From Cloeon dipterum (lineage: Eukaryota > Arthropoda > Insecta > Ephemeroptera > Baetidae): 64,000 bases of DNA. Each line of letters begins with the position of its first letter. The first letter of the stretch is position 1. Positions 36,546 to 50,400 of this stretch are shown here, piece after piece. The stretch covers positions 15,800,501 through 15,864,500 of the forward strand of contig NC_088787.1 of NCBI RefSeq assembly GCF_949628265.1, in the 5' to 3' direction. Made by a program: the position numbers and the translations under genes. The notes below the pieces were generated by a model, which saw nothing but the letters and a program-made list of their open reading frames with translations, was not told the DNA's origin and did no database searches.

Positions 36546-38404
36546 TCTTTCTTAGGAATCTCCTCGAAATAATCCAGGATCACGTAAAAGTGTGAAAAAA
36601 TTAGCACTTAGATATTTTTAAATATACCCAATATTGTTATTATTGTGTTAACATTTGATTGGGTTTAACACTAATAAACAACAGTCATACTCATGAGTTG
36701 ATTTTTATTTTCATATAAATTATTACAGTTCAAAAATATTCTGCCAAGTCAATTACAATTAGTATGTAAGCAGTATTGAATATCTGAGGGCTCTTTTCAA
36801 TGTATAAACAAGGCTCAGTTTATACCTCGTGTTTAATAACAGTCGTAGAGAGGGTGCGTCATGATTTCCGGTAACTCCAGATATATAAGCGGAACAAGCA
36901 ACTGCTGGACGCAGTCGTATAAAATATTCCTCGAGTGCAGTTTAATGGAAAAGAACAAGACCATTAAATTTCAAAATTTGATTCAAATCAAGTAAATTTG
37001 AAGTTGGAACTCCTCGATTTTCATAATTACACGACATCTCAAATTATTGGAAACCGAAGATATTATGTAAGGTACCTTTGCTCAAACACACGGTTTGGAT
37101 GGAATGTGTTTATTTTCTGACAGTGGTAGTAGTTGCAAAACTCTACAATTGAAGTTGTGTTGGTAGATACCAACGAAGGCAGAATCACACAAAGATGTTT
37201 CGATTTCTCAATTGAGATTAAATTAAGCTTTGTCGGTGAATAGCGAGCTGTTTATTTTTCCATGTTTTTACAGAGCAGGAAATTTCAGTAGGAATTCGGA
37301 AAAATAAAATTGCTCGCTACACACAAACTGAAATAGTTATGGATTAAAAAAATTAAGTCATAATGTAAATTGGGTTATGATTTTGAATAAGGCTGCAGTT
37401 GTGATTGAATTCATTTTGAAATTTTTATAGGAAGCTGTATCTTTCAGGAAAGTGATAGTGAAACTACAAAATAAAGATGATGGAATCGAAGCTTGTGAGT
37501 TTTGTGCTGAAAGCTATTTCACTTCGAGGGTGAGTGGCAATATTTAGATGCGGTGAGATACAGGCTGCCGAAGCGCTCTCTCTTATCGTGCTGCAGTTAC
37601 TCCTGCTTTTGCAAATTTTTTCTTGCTCGCAACGTACTGCAGAAAAGGTCAAATCGCCTGAATTGTCAGCATTTCAGTGCGTAAAATGTTAGGATTTCCT
37701 TTTCCTATCCCATAATATTAATTTTTTTTTTGTCAAAATATTACTTGAATAAATGTTGCTAGCTGGTTTTATGTTATCGACCACTCTTTGATTAAATTGA
37801 AACGTGCTGACCCAACGCATTTGTTAAGTTCCTTTTATTTCCGGGCGTTCCAAGTTATCAAGATATTCGACCCACGAGCTCACAAGCGTTGAAAAACCAT
37901 AACTGAAAATATGAACCGCTTTACAAGAATAAACTAGGAAAATTATAGTACACAATCGTCGCATCTCAAAATCTCATGATGGTACACAAATTGCTAAAAA
38001 AATTGAGCTAATTTTTCTTTTATAATTTTTAAGCAAATAAAATAGTAGAGATTAATAACTAAAATTATTCAAACATCGTGTCATAGCTATAAAAATATCC
38101 ATCAATCGCAAGCTATTTTTTTCTTGCAATGCGGCGTTTAGTTAAAATAATAAATTTGATATTAGTAAGATACACTTGGGAACGGCTTAAAAATAAATGT
38201 ATTTACGTCGTATTTTGGTCAGAGCACTTAGTGCAAAAATTAGGATTCCAATGCTATAATTTTCGATAAATTAAATAAAGAGTTAAAATATCAATAATCC
38301 AACCTATATAGAGAAGGTTATTATATGTTTTCCTTCGTTTGATGTTAGTAGAATTTTTGTAAATAATGCATTCTTTAATGTTTGCAGGGTAGACTCGAGG
38401 AAAA

Positions 38405-40427
38405 ATGCAGAAAATGAACATAAAAACTGATCCTGAGGGGCCTTGTTATGAATTGGTTGACCACGTTAAAATAGAGATGACGAAACCTCAAGACGCAATG
38501 AACAACCCATGGACACATCTTACTGAGGCTTCGCATGTTGAGGTATTTCAAATTTCAAATCTTCTATCATAAGCAGATTCAATAATTTTTATAATCTGCC
38601 TTCTATTTAATTTTTCGAGATTCCTGTTTTGACACTGGGCTTTAAAACTACACCCGTATACTTTATAGCTATTTTTGAAAAAAATTAATAATAAGATGAA
38701 CATTGCGGAATTGAAAATTGTATAAGAAGTTACACCACCCAACTGCGCTGCTTAGAAATATTGATTTGAATTGTTAATTATTAATTCTCGGTGCTATAGT
38801 GCAATTCCAATTTTTCAGAACTGGAGGACCCACTTGACTGAATTGAAACTTGAAGAACAATTGAAACGGATGCAAGAAAAGGGCGTATTAGTAGACTGCG
38901 CTGTAAATTGTAGAAGTAGCCATGTAATGCAGAAATTCAACACGGTTTTAATATTGTGAATATATCTTGATTCTTATTTCAGAGCATTAGATGCCACAAA
39001 TTGTTTCTGGTTCGGATAAGCCCTGTTTTAGAACAGAAACTAGCCAACTCAGATATTTTATTTCTGGATTGCGACACTGACACATGTGAAGCTTTGATAA
39101 GGTGCTCATAATTATTTTAAATTTTGTCCTTATATTTGGCTTATATTTATCGACTTTATGCAGATTTGCCTACACAAACGTTGTTGTGTGTCAAAGTACA
39201 GAGTTAATTTTAAACCTCCACCGGCTTGCGAAGAAGATCGCATGCGATCGTCTGGCGAACATCTGTATTTTGAAATACAGAGGTAGCTTGAAGATTGATA
39301 CTGCAATTCAAGATTTTGATATGCTGGACGTTGAAGAGGATATTGATTTGACACAACAATGTTTAGAGGTAAAATGTTTGCTGATTATTTTAAAGCAAAA
39401 TATTGATTCAGTAAATTTATTTTTCAGTTCATAGCCACTCACACAGATGTTGTGTTAAACCAAACTCCATTCATGTATATGGCCAACGAACAAACAGCAG
39501 GATACCTCTCAAAAATGAAAATCCGGATGTTCTTGTCTGAAGAAAATATGAACATTTCTTCAGAACTGATATTAGTGAATGCATTAGAACTTTGGGCTGA
39601 AAAGCAAGTAAAGTTGCAGGGGAAGCAGTGCTCTCACAACACCATAAAAGATACGGTGGCATTGCTTCTACCTAAAATCCGAATTCTGACCTTAAATCAA
39701 AAAGAATTGAGAGAATGGTTCAGTAATACCAACATGTTGACTGATGACGAGAAAATGTTAGTTTGTGCATACAAGGAAAAGAGGGTTAGTTTTCGTTTGT
39801 TATAGCTATTCTTGCTTAATAACTAGCATCTTTTATTAGCTGGACACGAACAGTCTTCCACCGTTTGTAAATAGGAATGAGTTGAAGAGAAATGCCATAA
39901 ACACAGCAGTGAAACACACGCTAGTGCTTCCTCAAGAAAGCTTCAAGGTAAAATCTTTGCACACATTTGTTGCTGGCGACTCAGCATCCTTGTGCGTCCG
40001 TCCAGACAAAGACATATTTGTGCATGGCGTCAAAGTTTATTCAAAAGTTTACTTGTCAGAAAAATTCGAGTTAATTGACCCTCCCTGCACTAACCACAAA
40101 TCATACTCGGAAGATATTGAAGTATCACTTATTGCTATTGAGAAAGGTGTAAATGCTCATTTAATGGCTCAAAGGAAGTTGAGAGAACACGTTCATTTCA
40201 ATGGGGTATTAGAAATATACTACCACAAACCTATACGCATCAGAGCAAACCAGAGAATCATGCTGCTTGTCAACTTCAACATTAGTCGCGTTACTCTTAA
40301 AAGGAAACCGAGCATGGATTTTGCATGTTATAGTGGTGTTCAATTCAAATTTGATAACAGTAGGTGTATTTTCGATGTTGGGCATTCATATGTATTCAAT
40401 GGTTTAATTTTTTCAGTAGAGGGTTAG
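38405..40427 (+). CDS. BTB-BACK protein with PHR-like domain, gene B (503 aa)
   Basis: Likely a Cullin-3 adaptor-type protein distantly like BTBD3/BTBD6. Exons are 38405-38542, 38819-38923, 38983-39101, 39164-39368, 39428-39784 and 39840-40427. A short N-terminus leads to the BTB fold (KRMQEKGVLVDCAVNCRSSH, SIRCHKLFLVRISPVLEQKL). A BACK region follows (KMKIRMFLSEENMNISSELI, LPKIRILTLNQKELREWF). The C-terminal PHR-like domain begins at about residue 323 with SFKVKSLHTFVAGDSASLCV and ends FACYSGVQFKFDN...NGLIFSVEG. The ATG lies 17 bases after an acceptor at 38386-38387, so the gene has an upstream leader exon. The fifth donor (GTTAGT) is weak. Gene C follows in tandem less than 1 kb downstream. 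Confidence 0.87.
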
Positions 40428-41390
40428 ATACTATATTTATGAAAGAATTGAACACTGCGACAAGTAAGCGTAGCACAACCTAGGACTTTTGTAACTAACG
40501 TTACCATTTTAACTATGAATCATTAGCTTTATAAGTACGTATCTATCGCGAGAGCAAGAATGGTAATCTTAGCAACTGGCTGATCCAGCTCTGCGGCTGG
40601 TGGATGACAGCCAGGAATGTGACGCAACTCATAATTTGAGACGCAGTGTAACTGGCTGAGATCTTTGCTTTAACTGGCAACAAAATGTGTAGAACTAACC
40701 TGGGAGTAGAAATGCTTTGTTATCCCATTTGTGCATGTCTCATTATTAGTCTTTTCTATTGTGAAATTTATTCATAGGAAATTTAAGCTGCCGGCCATCA
40801 CTACTTTTTTCATCTTTTTCAAACTGAATCATTTTTGTTATTTATATTCTCATTGATCTCGACCATTAAATATAATAATTATATAAAAGCGATGGTGTAT
40901 ATATTCAGTCAATAATATTTCAAAAAAAATTTAGTTGATTAATATTCTCTTAAAAAACATATTTGAACAATGTGATCAAAGAGCTATTGTAGATGCGATT
41001 CTGAAACGAAAATCAAAATTAAGTTTGTGAAATGAATACTATTTTTATCTAAAGAATAGAATGTACAGCATGTGTATAGATATTTCTATTGTCATGCATG
41101 TGAGTCAAATATGATAACCATATCAAAGGGTGTTTATCTACTAAAATTACTCGAGCCTTAAGGGGTTCGCAACTATTTCTAAATAAAACTATTGTACAGT
41201 ATTATTTAATCTGGTGTTGTTTTTTGTATTTATTGCTTTGTGTCATCTTTTTTATCCCTAGATACTTTAATTTTTAGTCGCTCTAAATCCTGAGCAGTTT
41301 GAATGGCTCTCATTGCACTGCACATTTGTTGTCAGTTTTAAAGGTTATTATTTGATAAGCTCATGGATTTCTAAAAATATTTTCTTTTAG
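40428..41390. other. Spacer between BTB genes B and C
   Basis: Contains the 3' end of gene B and must contain the first exon of gene C. One candidate is ATGCAT at 41094-41099 before a GTGAGT donor at 41100, which is in the right phase for the acceptor at 41389-41390. Confidence 0.3.
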
Positions 41391-43408
41391 AGTCCAAATG
41401 ATGGAGAAGTTCCTCAAACTCCCCTTACTCCTGTCATAACTGCTGTACCAAGTACATCCAAGCAAGTCGTTCCATGTGATTCCGGAACAAGAAAAAGGGG
41501 AATGCATCACAGAAACCCTTCTGCAGAGGGTCCGAATAAAAGGAGAAGTTTCGAGAAGGTGAATGGAACGTCACCCTGCAGTACGCACTCAAAATCAGAG
41601 TACAAAGAATCAACTCACTCAGTCTGGAACTACAGCTCTGATCAGAAAGTAAAGTTAAATATTTTCTATGAAACATATTTATTAAATAATATTTACGATA
41701 TTCATAGAGCACCAGCAATTCTGGGACGACAGGAGAACCAGGCCAAACAGATATTAGCTTAATAACTTTAGAGTCGCCGGAAAAACTCGTCCCCTTTGAC
41801 TGCGCCCTGTTAGTTAGAGATGCAGAAAATAAAAATTATTTTAAGGTAAGCATAATATAATTATCATTCAACAATTTAAAATTGCGTGGTCGATTATTCC
41901 TGCTGTAGACGTACAAACTGCACCGCATCTTTGTTGGACGTTTCGGTGGCTTTCTGTATGACCTGATAAATGGACAGACATCGGATAACTTCATACTAGA
42001 TGTTAGTAACCGCCCTCCTTTGCCTCTGTACAAACTTGAAAGTGACGTCTCTTTGGACATCTTTGATATCATAATTAAGTATGAACAGACAGTGGTAAAT
42101 TCATATAACCTTTTGAATAATTTTCCTTCGTTTCAGGTATTTATACAATGATAACTACAGTTGTAGCCCAAAGGAGCTTCCTCGAGTGTATTCCCTTGCC
42201 AAATACTGGAAAATGACGCCGATATTGAAGAGGTGTGCCAAACAACTTCATTATTCTCTAACTGCTCATACTGTTTGGTATACATTGCAAGTCGCTCAGG
42301 AACTGAAAAATAGGCATCTAGAAGAAAAATGCTTTGAGGTATGTTGATGAGAGCTATAATCTTATATTTTTTTATAAGATGATCTTTTTTAGGAGATTAA
42401 ACGTCAACCTTTGAAATGCTTTGATATCACTGCTGATGAACTGAAAACTATTAGCCCCTATGTAGTGAGAAAGATCTCTGAATTGTCCACCATCGATGTG
42501 AGATCAGAGGCTGATATCATAGTATTTGTGGAGAACTGGGCCAGAGCCAAGCTGACTGCGCCGGGAAATGAACCCAACAAAAACCAAATTCAAAGCTTCC
42601 TTTCCAATATCATTCCAAACTTGCGCTTTTTGGCCATCTCTCTTGAAGACTTCAATGAGTTCGTCAGCAAGACGGAACTATTGAAAGAGGATGACCGAAA
42701 CGCCGTGTTCGCGCATTTATCAGGCAACCCCAGAGGAAAACACAACAAGGAACTGTCACCCTTCATCAACCAGAGCAATTCCAGTAGATTCAAAACGTAC
42801 CATACTGGACCAACCTTGTAAGAATGAGTTAGCATAAATTAACTCGAGCTTGGCTAATCTGTCTTTTAATTTACAGGTATCGGTCGTACAGCATCTTGAA
42901 AAATGGGTTTAAACCTGTGCAGCTGATTGTAAATGATAGTTCACCAGGATTTGCTGCAATACAGTTTACTACAGACCAGCCTGTTAATTTGCATGGTTTC
43001 ACGATACAAAGTCAGTCATCCCTTGAGAACGCGAGTCACAATGATTACCTGGAGAACATGCATGTCACTCTGTGGAGCTTAGATCTGGTTAAAAAGAAGC
43101 ATACACTTATCAAATTGCTATTAAAAGAGTTCAAGCCGCAAGTTTGTTACAACAGGAACATCAAACTTATGTTTGACCATCCTGTTCCATTGAAAACTTC
43201 TCCCATCCGATGGTATGTTCTTATGCTGAAATTGAAAAGTAAAGGATGCTACAGCTTTAAAGATATCTCGCAAGTTGAGACTAGGCCAGTCATACGTAAA
43301 TTCATGGACGTGCAATTTAAATGTCTCAAGTTTGAGTATGACTGTGGTTATGCTGGCATCTTTGAATCTCTGCTAGTGTCAAAGATTGATGCGCCTATCC
43401 CAACTTGA
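41391..43408 (+). CDS. BTB-BACK protein with PHR-like domain, gene C (at least 574 aa, first exon unresolved)
   Basis: Exons 41391-41648, 41708-41845, 41909-42078, 42137-42338, 42393-42817 and 42877-43408. The frame enters through a good acceptor (TTTCTTTTAG) so the true start is upstream; an in-frame ATG at 41502 is the fallback. A Ser/Thr/Pro-rich N-terminus is followed by a divergent BTB fold (VPFDCALLVRDAENKNYFK, TYKLHRIFVGRFGGFLYDLI, IIIKYLYNDNYSC). The BACK region has KCFEEIKRQPLKCFDITADE and FVENWARAKL; a PHR-like C-terminus follows. The BTB contains a longer insertion than gene B (NRPPLPLYKLESD). Together with B and A it marks a fast-evolving local family. Confidence 0.82.
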
Positions 43409-46400
43409 TTGTAATATATGCTTCCTCTTAAAACTTTGTCGAGTTTGAATTTTGATTTAATTTACCTTATTAGATTAGTCAAGTCAGAGCAAATGTACTC
43501 AATTATACAAAGATGTAAATTTGTACAGCTATTTATAAAATATGTCAAACCTGAATTATATAAAACATTTTAATGAAAAAAAGCTTTCCTGTTTTAATAA
43601 CCATGTGCATTGATTTTTCAATGGAAAATAGCTTGGATGCTCATGCCGATGTCCTAGTGAGCACTTAAAAAGATGGAGTATATATGTTGTGTCAACCTAG
43701 AAGATACATTTTACCAAAAAGTACTTAATTAGTAACGTATTTTTTTCAAAATCAAAAAGAAAATCGGCTTTTTCAACAATTTTCGTCAAGGCTGATTGCA
43801 AATTGTGATCATTTAAAGAGGCAAAATAGTAGAATTATGCCCAGAAGCATAATAATTATATCTGCAGAGACGAATAAGAATCTTAATGAATACTCTATTA
43901 CTAAAAATGTTCAGCAAGTTGCCATTCAACTAAAATTTTGTTAAATAAAATGGATGCTGCAGTGCAGTGCTGAAATGAGCTTGATGATGAAATTAGTTCA
44001 GAAATGAAAACCTTGCTTTTTTGTCTAACCAGGACCATGACATGTTGGTCTGTGTCTGTGCCCTTAATTAGTAGTGCAGATGATAAGTTAGTGATTAAGG
44101 GTGGCAACTTTCATTTGAAATTCTTTAAAGCAAATAAAATGTAGTTTAAACAATTCGGAAAATTCTTGCATGGGCATTTTTACTTTTGGGTCAATTACTA
44201 TTTCTGCAACATTACTTCTAAAATACGAAGAAATTGATGGAAAAATTAAAGCTACTAATTACGTAAAATTATTTCCTATCTGCGTTTGTTACTTTATATT
44301 TAATTGCGTTTTTCTCTCTTAAACTATTTTTTCTATATCACTCGATATTGTGTGTGCTCTTAAACGCTGGCTGTAAGAGGGGATATGCGTGTTTTTGCAA
44401 TAAACTTGAAGCGCTTGAAAGCATGCCAAGGAAGAGGTGCCAAGCAGTGTGCTGTGGTGAGCGGCGCTGCACGATACAAGACCAGGACAAGCAGCAAGCG
44501 CAGCCCCGAGATTTGTGGCTGACTTTGGCTAACCATGATAGACTGATAAACGTAAAAAGGTAAAGATTTATAAAATCTAATTTATTTCGCAAAATTTTAC
44601 CATGATAAAACAATGACAGCTAGATGGGTTGTACAGGAAAATTTTGACAATATCACTGAAGAGAGCACAATATAAGTTTTTCTCTTTATTCTCGATTTCA
44701 TAAATTTTAAATTTCAAGCTCATTAATTAATGCATATAAATAATTTCTGTTCATGTTTATAAGTTCTTCATGAAAATTAGTTTTTAAACTTTAATATTTA
44801 TATGTTGCCTTGTAATTGATGAGCTATATAGTATAATATTTAAATTTAATTTTATTTATTTTACACAGTAAGCTGTAAAAGTGTTAGTTTTGACTACAAC
44901 AATAAGAATAGAGAAAATTTGCTCTAGCACGCTTTTTCCTGGAACAAAGGGTTCTAGAGCTATGAAAAGGCCCTGAAGCTGAAAAGCTATCTAAACTCAC
45001 GCAATCCAGCACTCAGAAATTGTGCTTCAGAGATGCCAGATAGAACCAACTGTGCACAATTATCTTATTGTTACAATTCATCCAAAATCCAAACAAAAAG
45101 GGCGATCGTGACGAAAAAGTATTACAATGCTACACAAAGGATCTTATATACAGCGTTTATTTCCGCGTCTTACATTATTACTAACTGCTTGACAGGGCTC
45201 CAAAATAATTGAGTCTTTTAAATACTTAACAAAATATGAGCGCGGACCTAACGCAGTGAATGTCACTAGAGCAGTAATCACGTACTAAATTTTCAGGATA
45301 TAATCTGGTTGGAGTAAATATTTTATAAATAAATCAGGAGGCAGAAAAATGCTTCTCTATAATAAAATATATTTTTGATCGCGCATATTTTGTCATGATC
45401 AAGTAGTTTGCTCTAAACGAGGATGCTATCGCATGTGTCCTACATAAATTCATCACGCTTGAAAAGGCGGTGCGGGAGTCACGCTTCACTGGATACTCAT
45501 CTTCATTCATATATCATATCGCAATGATTTTCGCTCTCGTCTGTGCTTTTTAGGGGAAATTACCGCTAATTTTTCGAAATGCACAATTAATAATCTTTGA
45601 AACGCTCAATTGAGCGGTAAAAAATTTACAGTTTATATCAGTTCATCTAAATATAAACCGAATTGCAAATATCTAGTTTGCTCTGTATTTTTTCACACAA
45701 TAGTTGAAATTTTTAATTTATAATAATCATTCTCTGCTTAAGAGTAGAATTGTATCAAATCCGCGAAATATTCCGCTCTGTGTCTCGCTTTCACGCAACC
45801 GTGCACTTACGGCTTTCGTGAAAGGCGCCTCCTCAAATGGGACTACTCTTCTTGCCGTCACCTAAATAAAAGATTTAAAGACCTGCGGTTTATTGTGCAA
45901 TCGTAATTGCTAAGTTTAAGCGCAATTATTTGAATAAGTCGAGTCTTATGATCTCAATAATTATTTACGCCAAAAAGAGATTTCACTTACTTACAGTTCA
46001 GTAATTGCAATTGTTCATTTCTAAAACACAGCTCCCAAATAAGTATTGAATTTATTTTGCTTTGCTCTCTAATAATTCAGAATTCAATTTGATTATTTCG
46101 TTTCATAAGTATTTAATATGGAAATAATTCACACCTTGAGTGGTATTTGAACTGTTATTTAATAAAGTTTATTTATTACTAAATTTTTGTTGCTTCAACG
46201 CATAGTTTATGAATAGGAAATTTCAATCTTGAAAAACCCATTCTTCTCCGGACTTGACAGAACTTGCATCAAAGTACTTCCTCAATAAAAAGCAATATTG
46301 TAATTGACCTGAGTCTTTAACTTCTTTTTTCCGGTTTTTTATTTCTAGTTATATTTTGAATTGATGACCTTTTCAGCGTGCCAACATGCCAAGGGCAGAA

Positions 46401-47380
46401 TAGTTTACGTTTTGAAATATTATTCGAAGACATGCAATTTCTTTGATGTTCAGGCGAGAAAGCGGCAGGATATGACAAATCTCTCGACTAAGGCCTCACC
46501 ATGCTCGAAATGGGGGTAAATTCACCACTTATTTTATATCCAGAGCTGTATAAACTTCTAGCGATGTCGATTTAGGTATAGGAAAGTGAAGAAAAAAGGG
46601 CATTTAGCTCAATTTGTTGCATCTTGCGATGTCTTGGCTAATAACCAATTTGGAAAGGAGGCGCACGTTTTTTCTCTTGGACCTACAATCGAGTGTTTGC
46701 AAAATTGTCTAGAACTGATTAGGAAAATTAGGGAAAACAATTGCGGCTGGTAGCCTTGATATATCACGAGAAACCGATTGCTGATTGTGAGATGGCTTGC
46801 ATAATTATTCTGCTGGCCGGCCGATCAAGCATGTGGCTGGATAATTAAGTTGGGAAACTGCTATTTTCGCACATCGCTAGCTTTTAAAGGCGGCACCAAA
46901 GTCAGCAGTATCGGGGGAAAGGTGCACCGGCCGCGACACCGACAATAATTGCACTCCTGATCGTGGTCGACAAAGCACTCGTTCTGAAAGCGCCGAGCAA
47001 AAACTGGCTAACTGAGAGGTATTCATTTTCTTTGAAAACTCAACCACACCTTTGATTTCCCAGCGTTTGTGTAATAGCGCAATTTTATGGGAGATAATCG
47101 TAGAAACGGCATTTCGCCGTGTTGTAGTCCAGCTGTGCATATCAATGCACCTTTTGAGCCAACTGACAGCCTTTTACTCATTGTTATAGTTTCATTAAAA
47201 CTTTTGAAGTGTTATATCGGCGTAAAAATGTTAAGGTTTTGACAAAATAAGCATAGCCAAACATTGAATCATGTGCGCAGATATAATTCAATTTAGTTTT
47301 GTAGCATGCATAAAAGTTGCAAATCTAGGAGGAATTGGATGAATGAGTTAAAAGAGATTGTTTTCCTTCTCTTGCAGACT
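43409..47380. other. Intergenic region between BTB gene C and otopetrin
   Basis: Mostly AT-rich. A small open frame at 44423-44563 (MPRKRCQAVCCGERRC...) ends before a GTAAAG donor and has cysteines and a tryptophan vaguely like the start of a THAP domain, but no following exon was found. GC-richer patches near 46880-47010 may be the otopetrin promoter and leader exon (donor GTATTC near 47019). Confidence 0.35.
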
Positions 47381-47447
47381 GTAATGAAGAGCATTCAAGA
47401 GCGTGTCACTGAACTGATGTAAGAGCGGCCACAGGGATCGTCACAGC

Positions 47448-50400
47448 ATGCGAGGCTCTCATCTCAACTCCCGCACAGAAAAGTACCTCGATGACATATC
47501 TCCTCCGCAGCCGCATTTCAGTGAGTTTAAGAAATTTTGTCAAAGAAAAGTTTTCATAGGTTTACCGCATAAAGCTAAAAATAGCATTGAGGAAGTTATT
47601 CAACGCAGATAGGAGACAACTTTGTTTTATTTCAAAATATGATTATTTTCTCACGTACTAGCGACATAATCTCATCAGCATGTGTAGTCAACACGAGAAT
47701 ACAAACAAGCAATCAAGGTTTCCGAGAAGCTTTCGCAAAATAAAGCTGGCAAAAAGGTGCTTTTTCGGGCGAATGCACTTAGCTTGCGATTCACGCGACA
47801 CGCACGCGGAGAGAAGTGAAAGTCTTCTGGAAAGCATCCATATACACAGCGAGCGGCGGCATTGACCTTCACATTGTTGCTCACACTACAATGCAGCATT
47901 GTTGGCCACCGCTGCAGATAAATGCAAAGGATGCGTTTGTGCGAAAATGATGGCCTCTGAAGCGCACGTGAGGCACGAATTAAAATTCCAGCTTGCAGCA
48001 TTTTGATATCCAGTGTGATACAGAAGTGCTGGTTTCTCGCGACACGCTCGGCTGGCGGCGCGATTTAATCGAGTGTTATAATAATGTGGCAAATCTCATT
48101 GTATAAATATTTAACACGGCTGCCCGTGTATCCAAGTGTGATGGCACAAGAAATATTGCATTTCCTTCTTGACTGCTTGTTTAACGCCTGGTGTTTAGAT
48201 AAAAATTTGCCCTTAAGGGAATAAGTGTGTGGTTCGCACGCCTCGCAGCCTACTTGAAGTGAAGAATGCGCATCATATTCTCTTTCAGCATCCACTGCAA
48301 TTACAGCTTCCGTTTCCACGTACGTCCGAATCGAATATTTTTAAAATTGCTAAAAATTCAGTGTTGCGTATAGATACAAGGGCATTGTTTAATTTAAAAT
48401 TATAATGTGTCTGACGTCACCTTTGATAGGTTCTAAAGCTAAGAGTTTTTCTTGCAATAGCAATAAATTTAATATAAAAAGAAGTATAAAAGTGCTTGAA
48501 TTGAAGATTATTAAGAAAAGGTCCAAATCACAAGCTCCAACAGACCACGGTTTTCAATTTAAATATGTTACTTTTATGTATGATTTATTTTGACTTCTCC
48601 TTCTTTGCACTTAGTCTCTTGTGATCTCATATACAAAATTAAATAATTTAATAATATGCCATGATGTGGCATTGTTTTTATTGAGAAATTTCAGTTGTGG
48701 TTTGTCTTATGAGTGCACACGCATCACTGGACCTATCGAAAATACCATTTACTCGGGATATTTTAAGTCGCAATGGTGATATAATTATGTTATCCCCGTG
48801 GCATATTCCTATTTTGACATTACTTTTAAAAATTGCAGGCACGACCGGAGTTTTGGTTCAAATGCAAGCAGGAGGTTGTGGCAGCAGGGAATACCTTTTT
48901 GGCCGTCAACACGTCACCAGCATTGCTCATAACCCTTTGCAAACCTCTCGTTCAGTTTCTTCCTTGAGTTTTGAAAGCTGCAGTAGTAGAGATGAACCAT
49001 CGTCCACAAGTAATGAGGAAAAGACTAGAATATTCAGGCAAGCAGAAGAAATGGTTGAGCCTCTGAAATAATAATGACATTTTATTAACAGAGGATACTT
49101 GGCTATGATCTTGAGCTGCGTTTATGCAGTTTTTATTGTAACTCTGGGACTTGTCATCTACATTAGCGATGTTGTCTTGGTTAACACGTCAATGGCAGAG
49201 GTAAATTTTAGCAAATAATATTTTAAATTTAGAAAAATCCCTTAAATATTTCCACAGATGTATGGAATCTATCTCGTTGCATTTGGTCTCGCGTGGTTCA
49301 TCTACCTGTATAACGATATTCGACGCTACTTGAAAAACGCGAGGAAAGATTTCGCTTTGCAGCAAAGGAGGAATGGTAAGATTCCGGTCAGTTTCTTTCA
49401 TCTATTTATCCGCCAATTGAATAGAAACAGGGGTGCAGTGGAGTAGAAAAAGCGTCTCTGTACCACACTATTGCTTCAATCAAGGTCGCCACTCAGGAAG
49501 TTTCTATCTCAAGATTGGTGCTGCCGGTATGTATGCATGTAGCGGAAGAAAATTTGTTATTCCGCTACTTCTTTCCGATTTTTGTGTGCTGTGAATAGGA
49601 TCGAACCTTGAACGCTTGGCTTGAACATTGAAGCAGAATTTATATTACGTCTAAGCGTTAACTTACCATGAAAATTTGCATTAATTAAATGAAACTACTA
49701 AAATTGAATTAATTGTTTTAAATATCTAACAATTACCTGTCTTTAAATTAAATATTTACATCTTTTAACTGTTGAATTTTATTGAATAATAATCAAAAAA
49801 TTTCTCTTCATAGATAATTCAGTCTATTTCTTATGAAATAACAAGCTGCTTGACCCATTTTCCCTTTGAGCCTCCTTCCTAATTTTAATTTTTGGCAAAG
49901 TGTAAATCCAAAGTTTAACTTATTTTGCAGGTTTCTGCTTTGGCCACTTGATCCACAGCTTACTTCTATTCGGCTACCAGGTGTCTTACCTCACGTCGTC
50001 TGAGCCGCATGTGAACAAATGCGCCAGCATTCCAACACTTGTTCTGGATATTCTATATCCTACCTATTCATTTGTACAACTGTTTTTCATTTTCAAATAC
50101 TCCAACGTAATAAAATAGAGAGGAATAGGATCAAAAATTTTAATATTAAAACTCACAGGTGATCATTAACCACTGCACAGAGCTGGCAAGATTTGCCCTG
50201 ATGCACTGCATAGCCTCCAGCCTCTGTTTTTGGGTCTGGACCATTTTGAGGGAGACGGTCGACTCGCTGAGCCACCTTCACCACAACCGCGCCTCAGCGA
50301 TCCAAAATCTCATGCCGGTGCTGCACGAGGAGCGATCTGAGGCGCTTCATTATCCTATTACGCCATTGCCCATTACGTCGAGTAAGTCCCACGCATATTA

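Larger units (their letters stand above)
33839..38387. other. Long intron or intergenic region with repeats
   Basis: AT-rich, with no supported coding region. It contains a long hairpin at 35413-35520 and a small repeat cluster at 36437-36545, listed separately. Confidence 0.4.

Noticed and set aside
44423-44563. Small cysteine-bearing frame (MPRKRCQAVCCGERRC...) followed by a donor-like GTAAAG
   Set aside because: Considered as the first exon of a THAP-domain gene, but the cysteine spacing is short and no second exon with C-x2-H was found before 47.4 kb.
47675-48319. Overlapping frames on both strands between otopetrin exons
   Set aside because: They fall in the first long intron of the otopetrin model and show no family resemblance.
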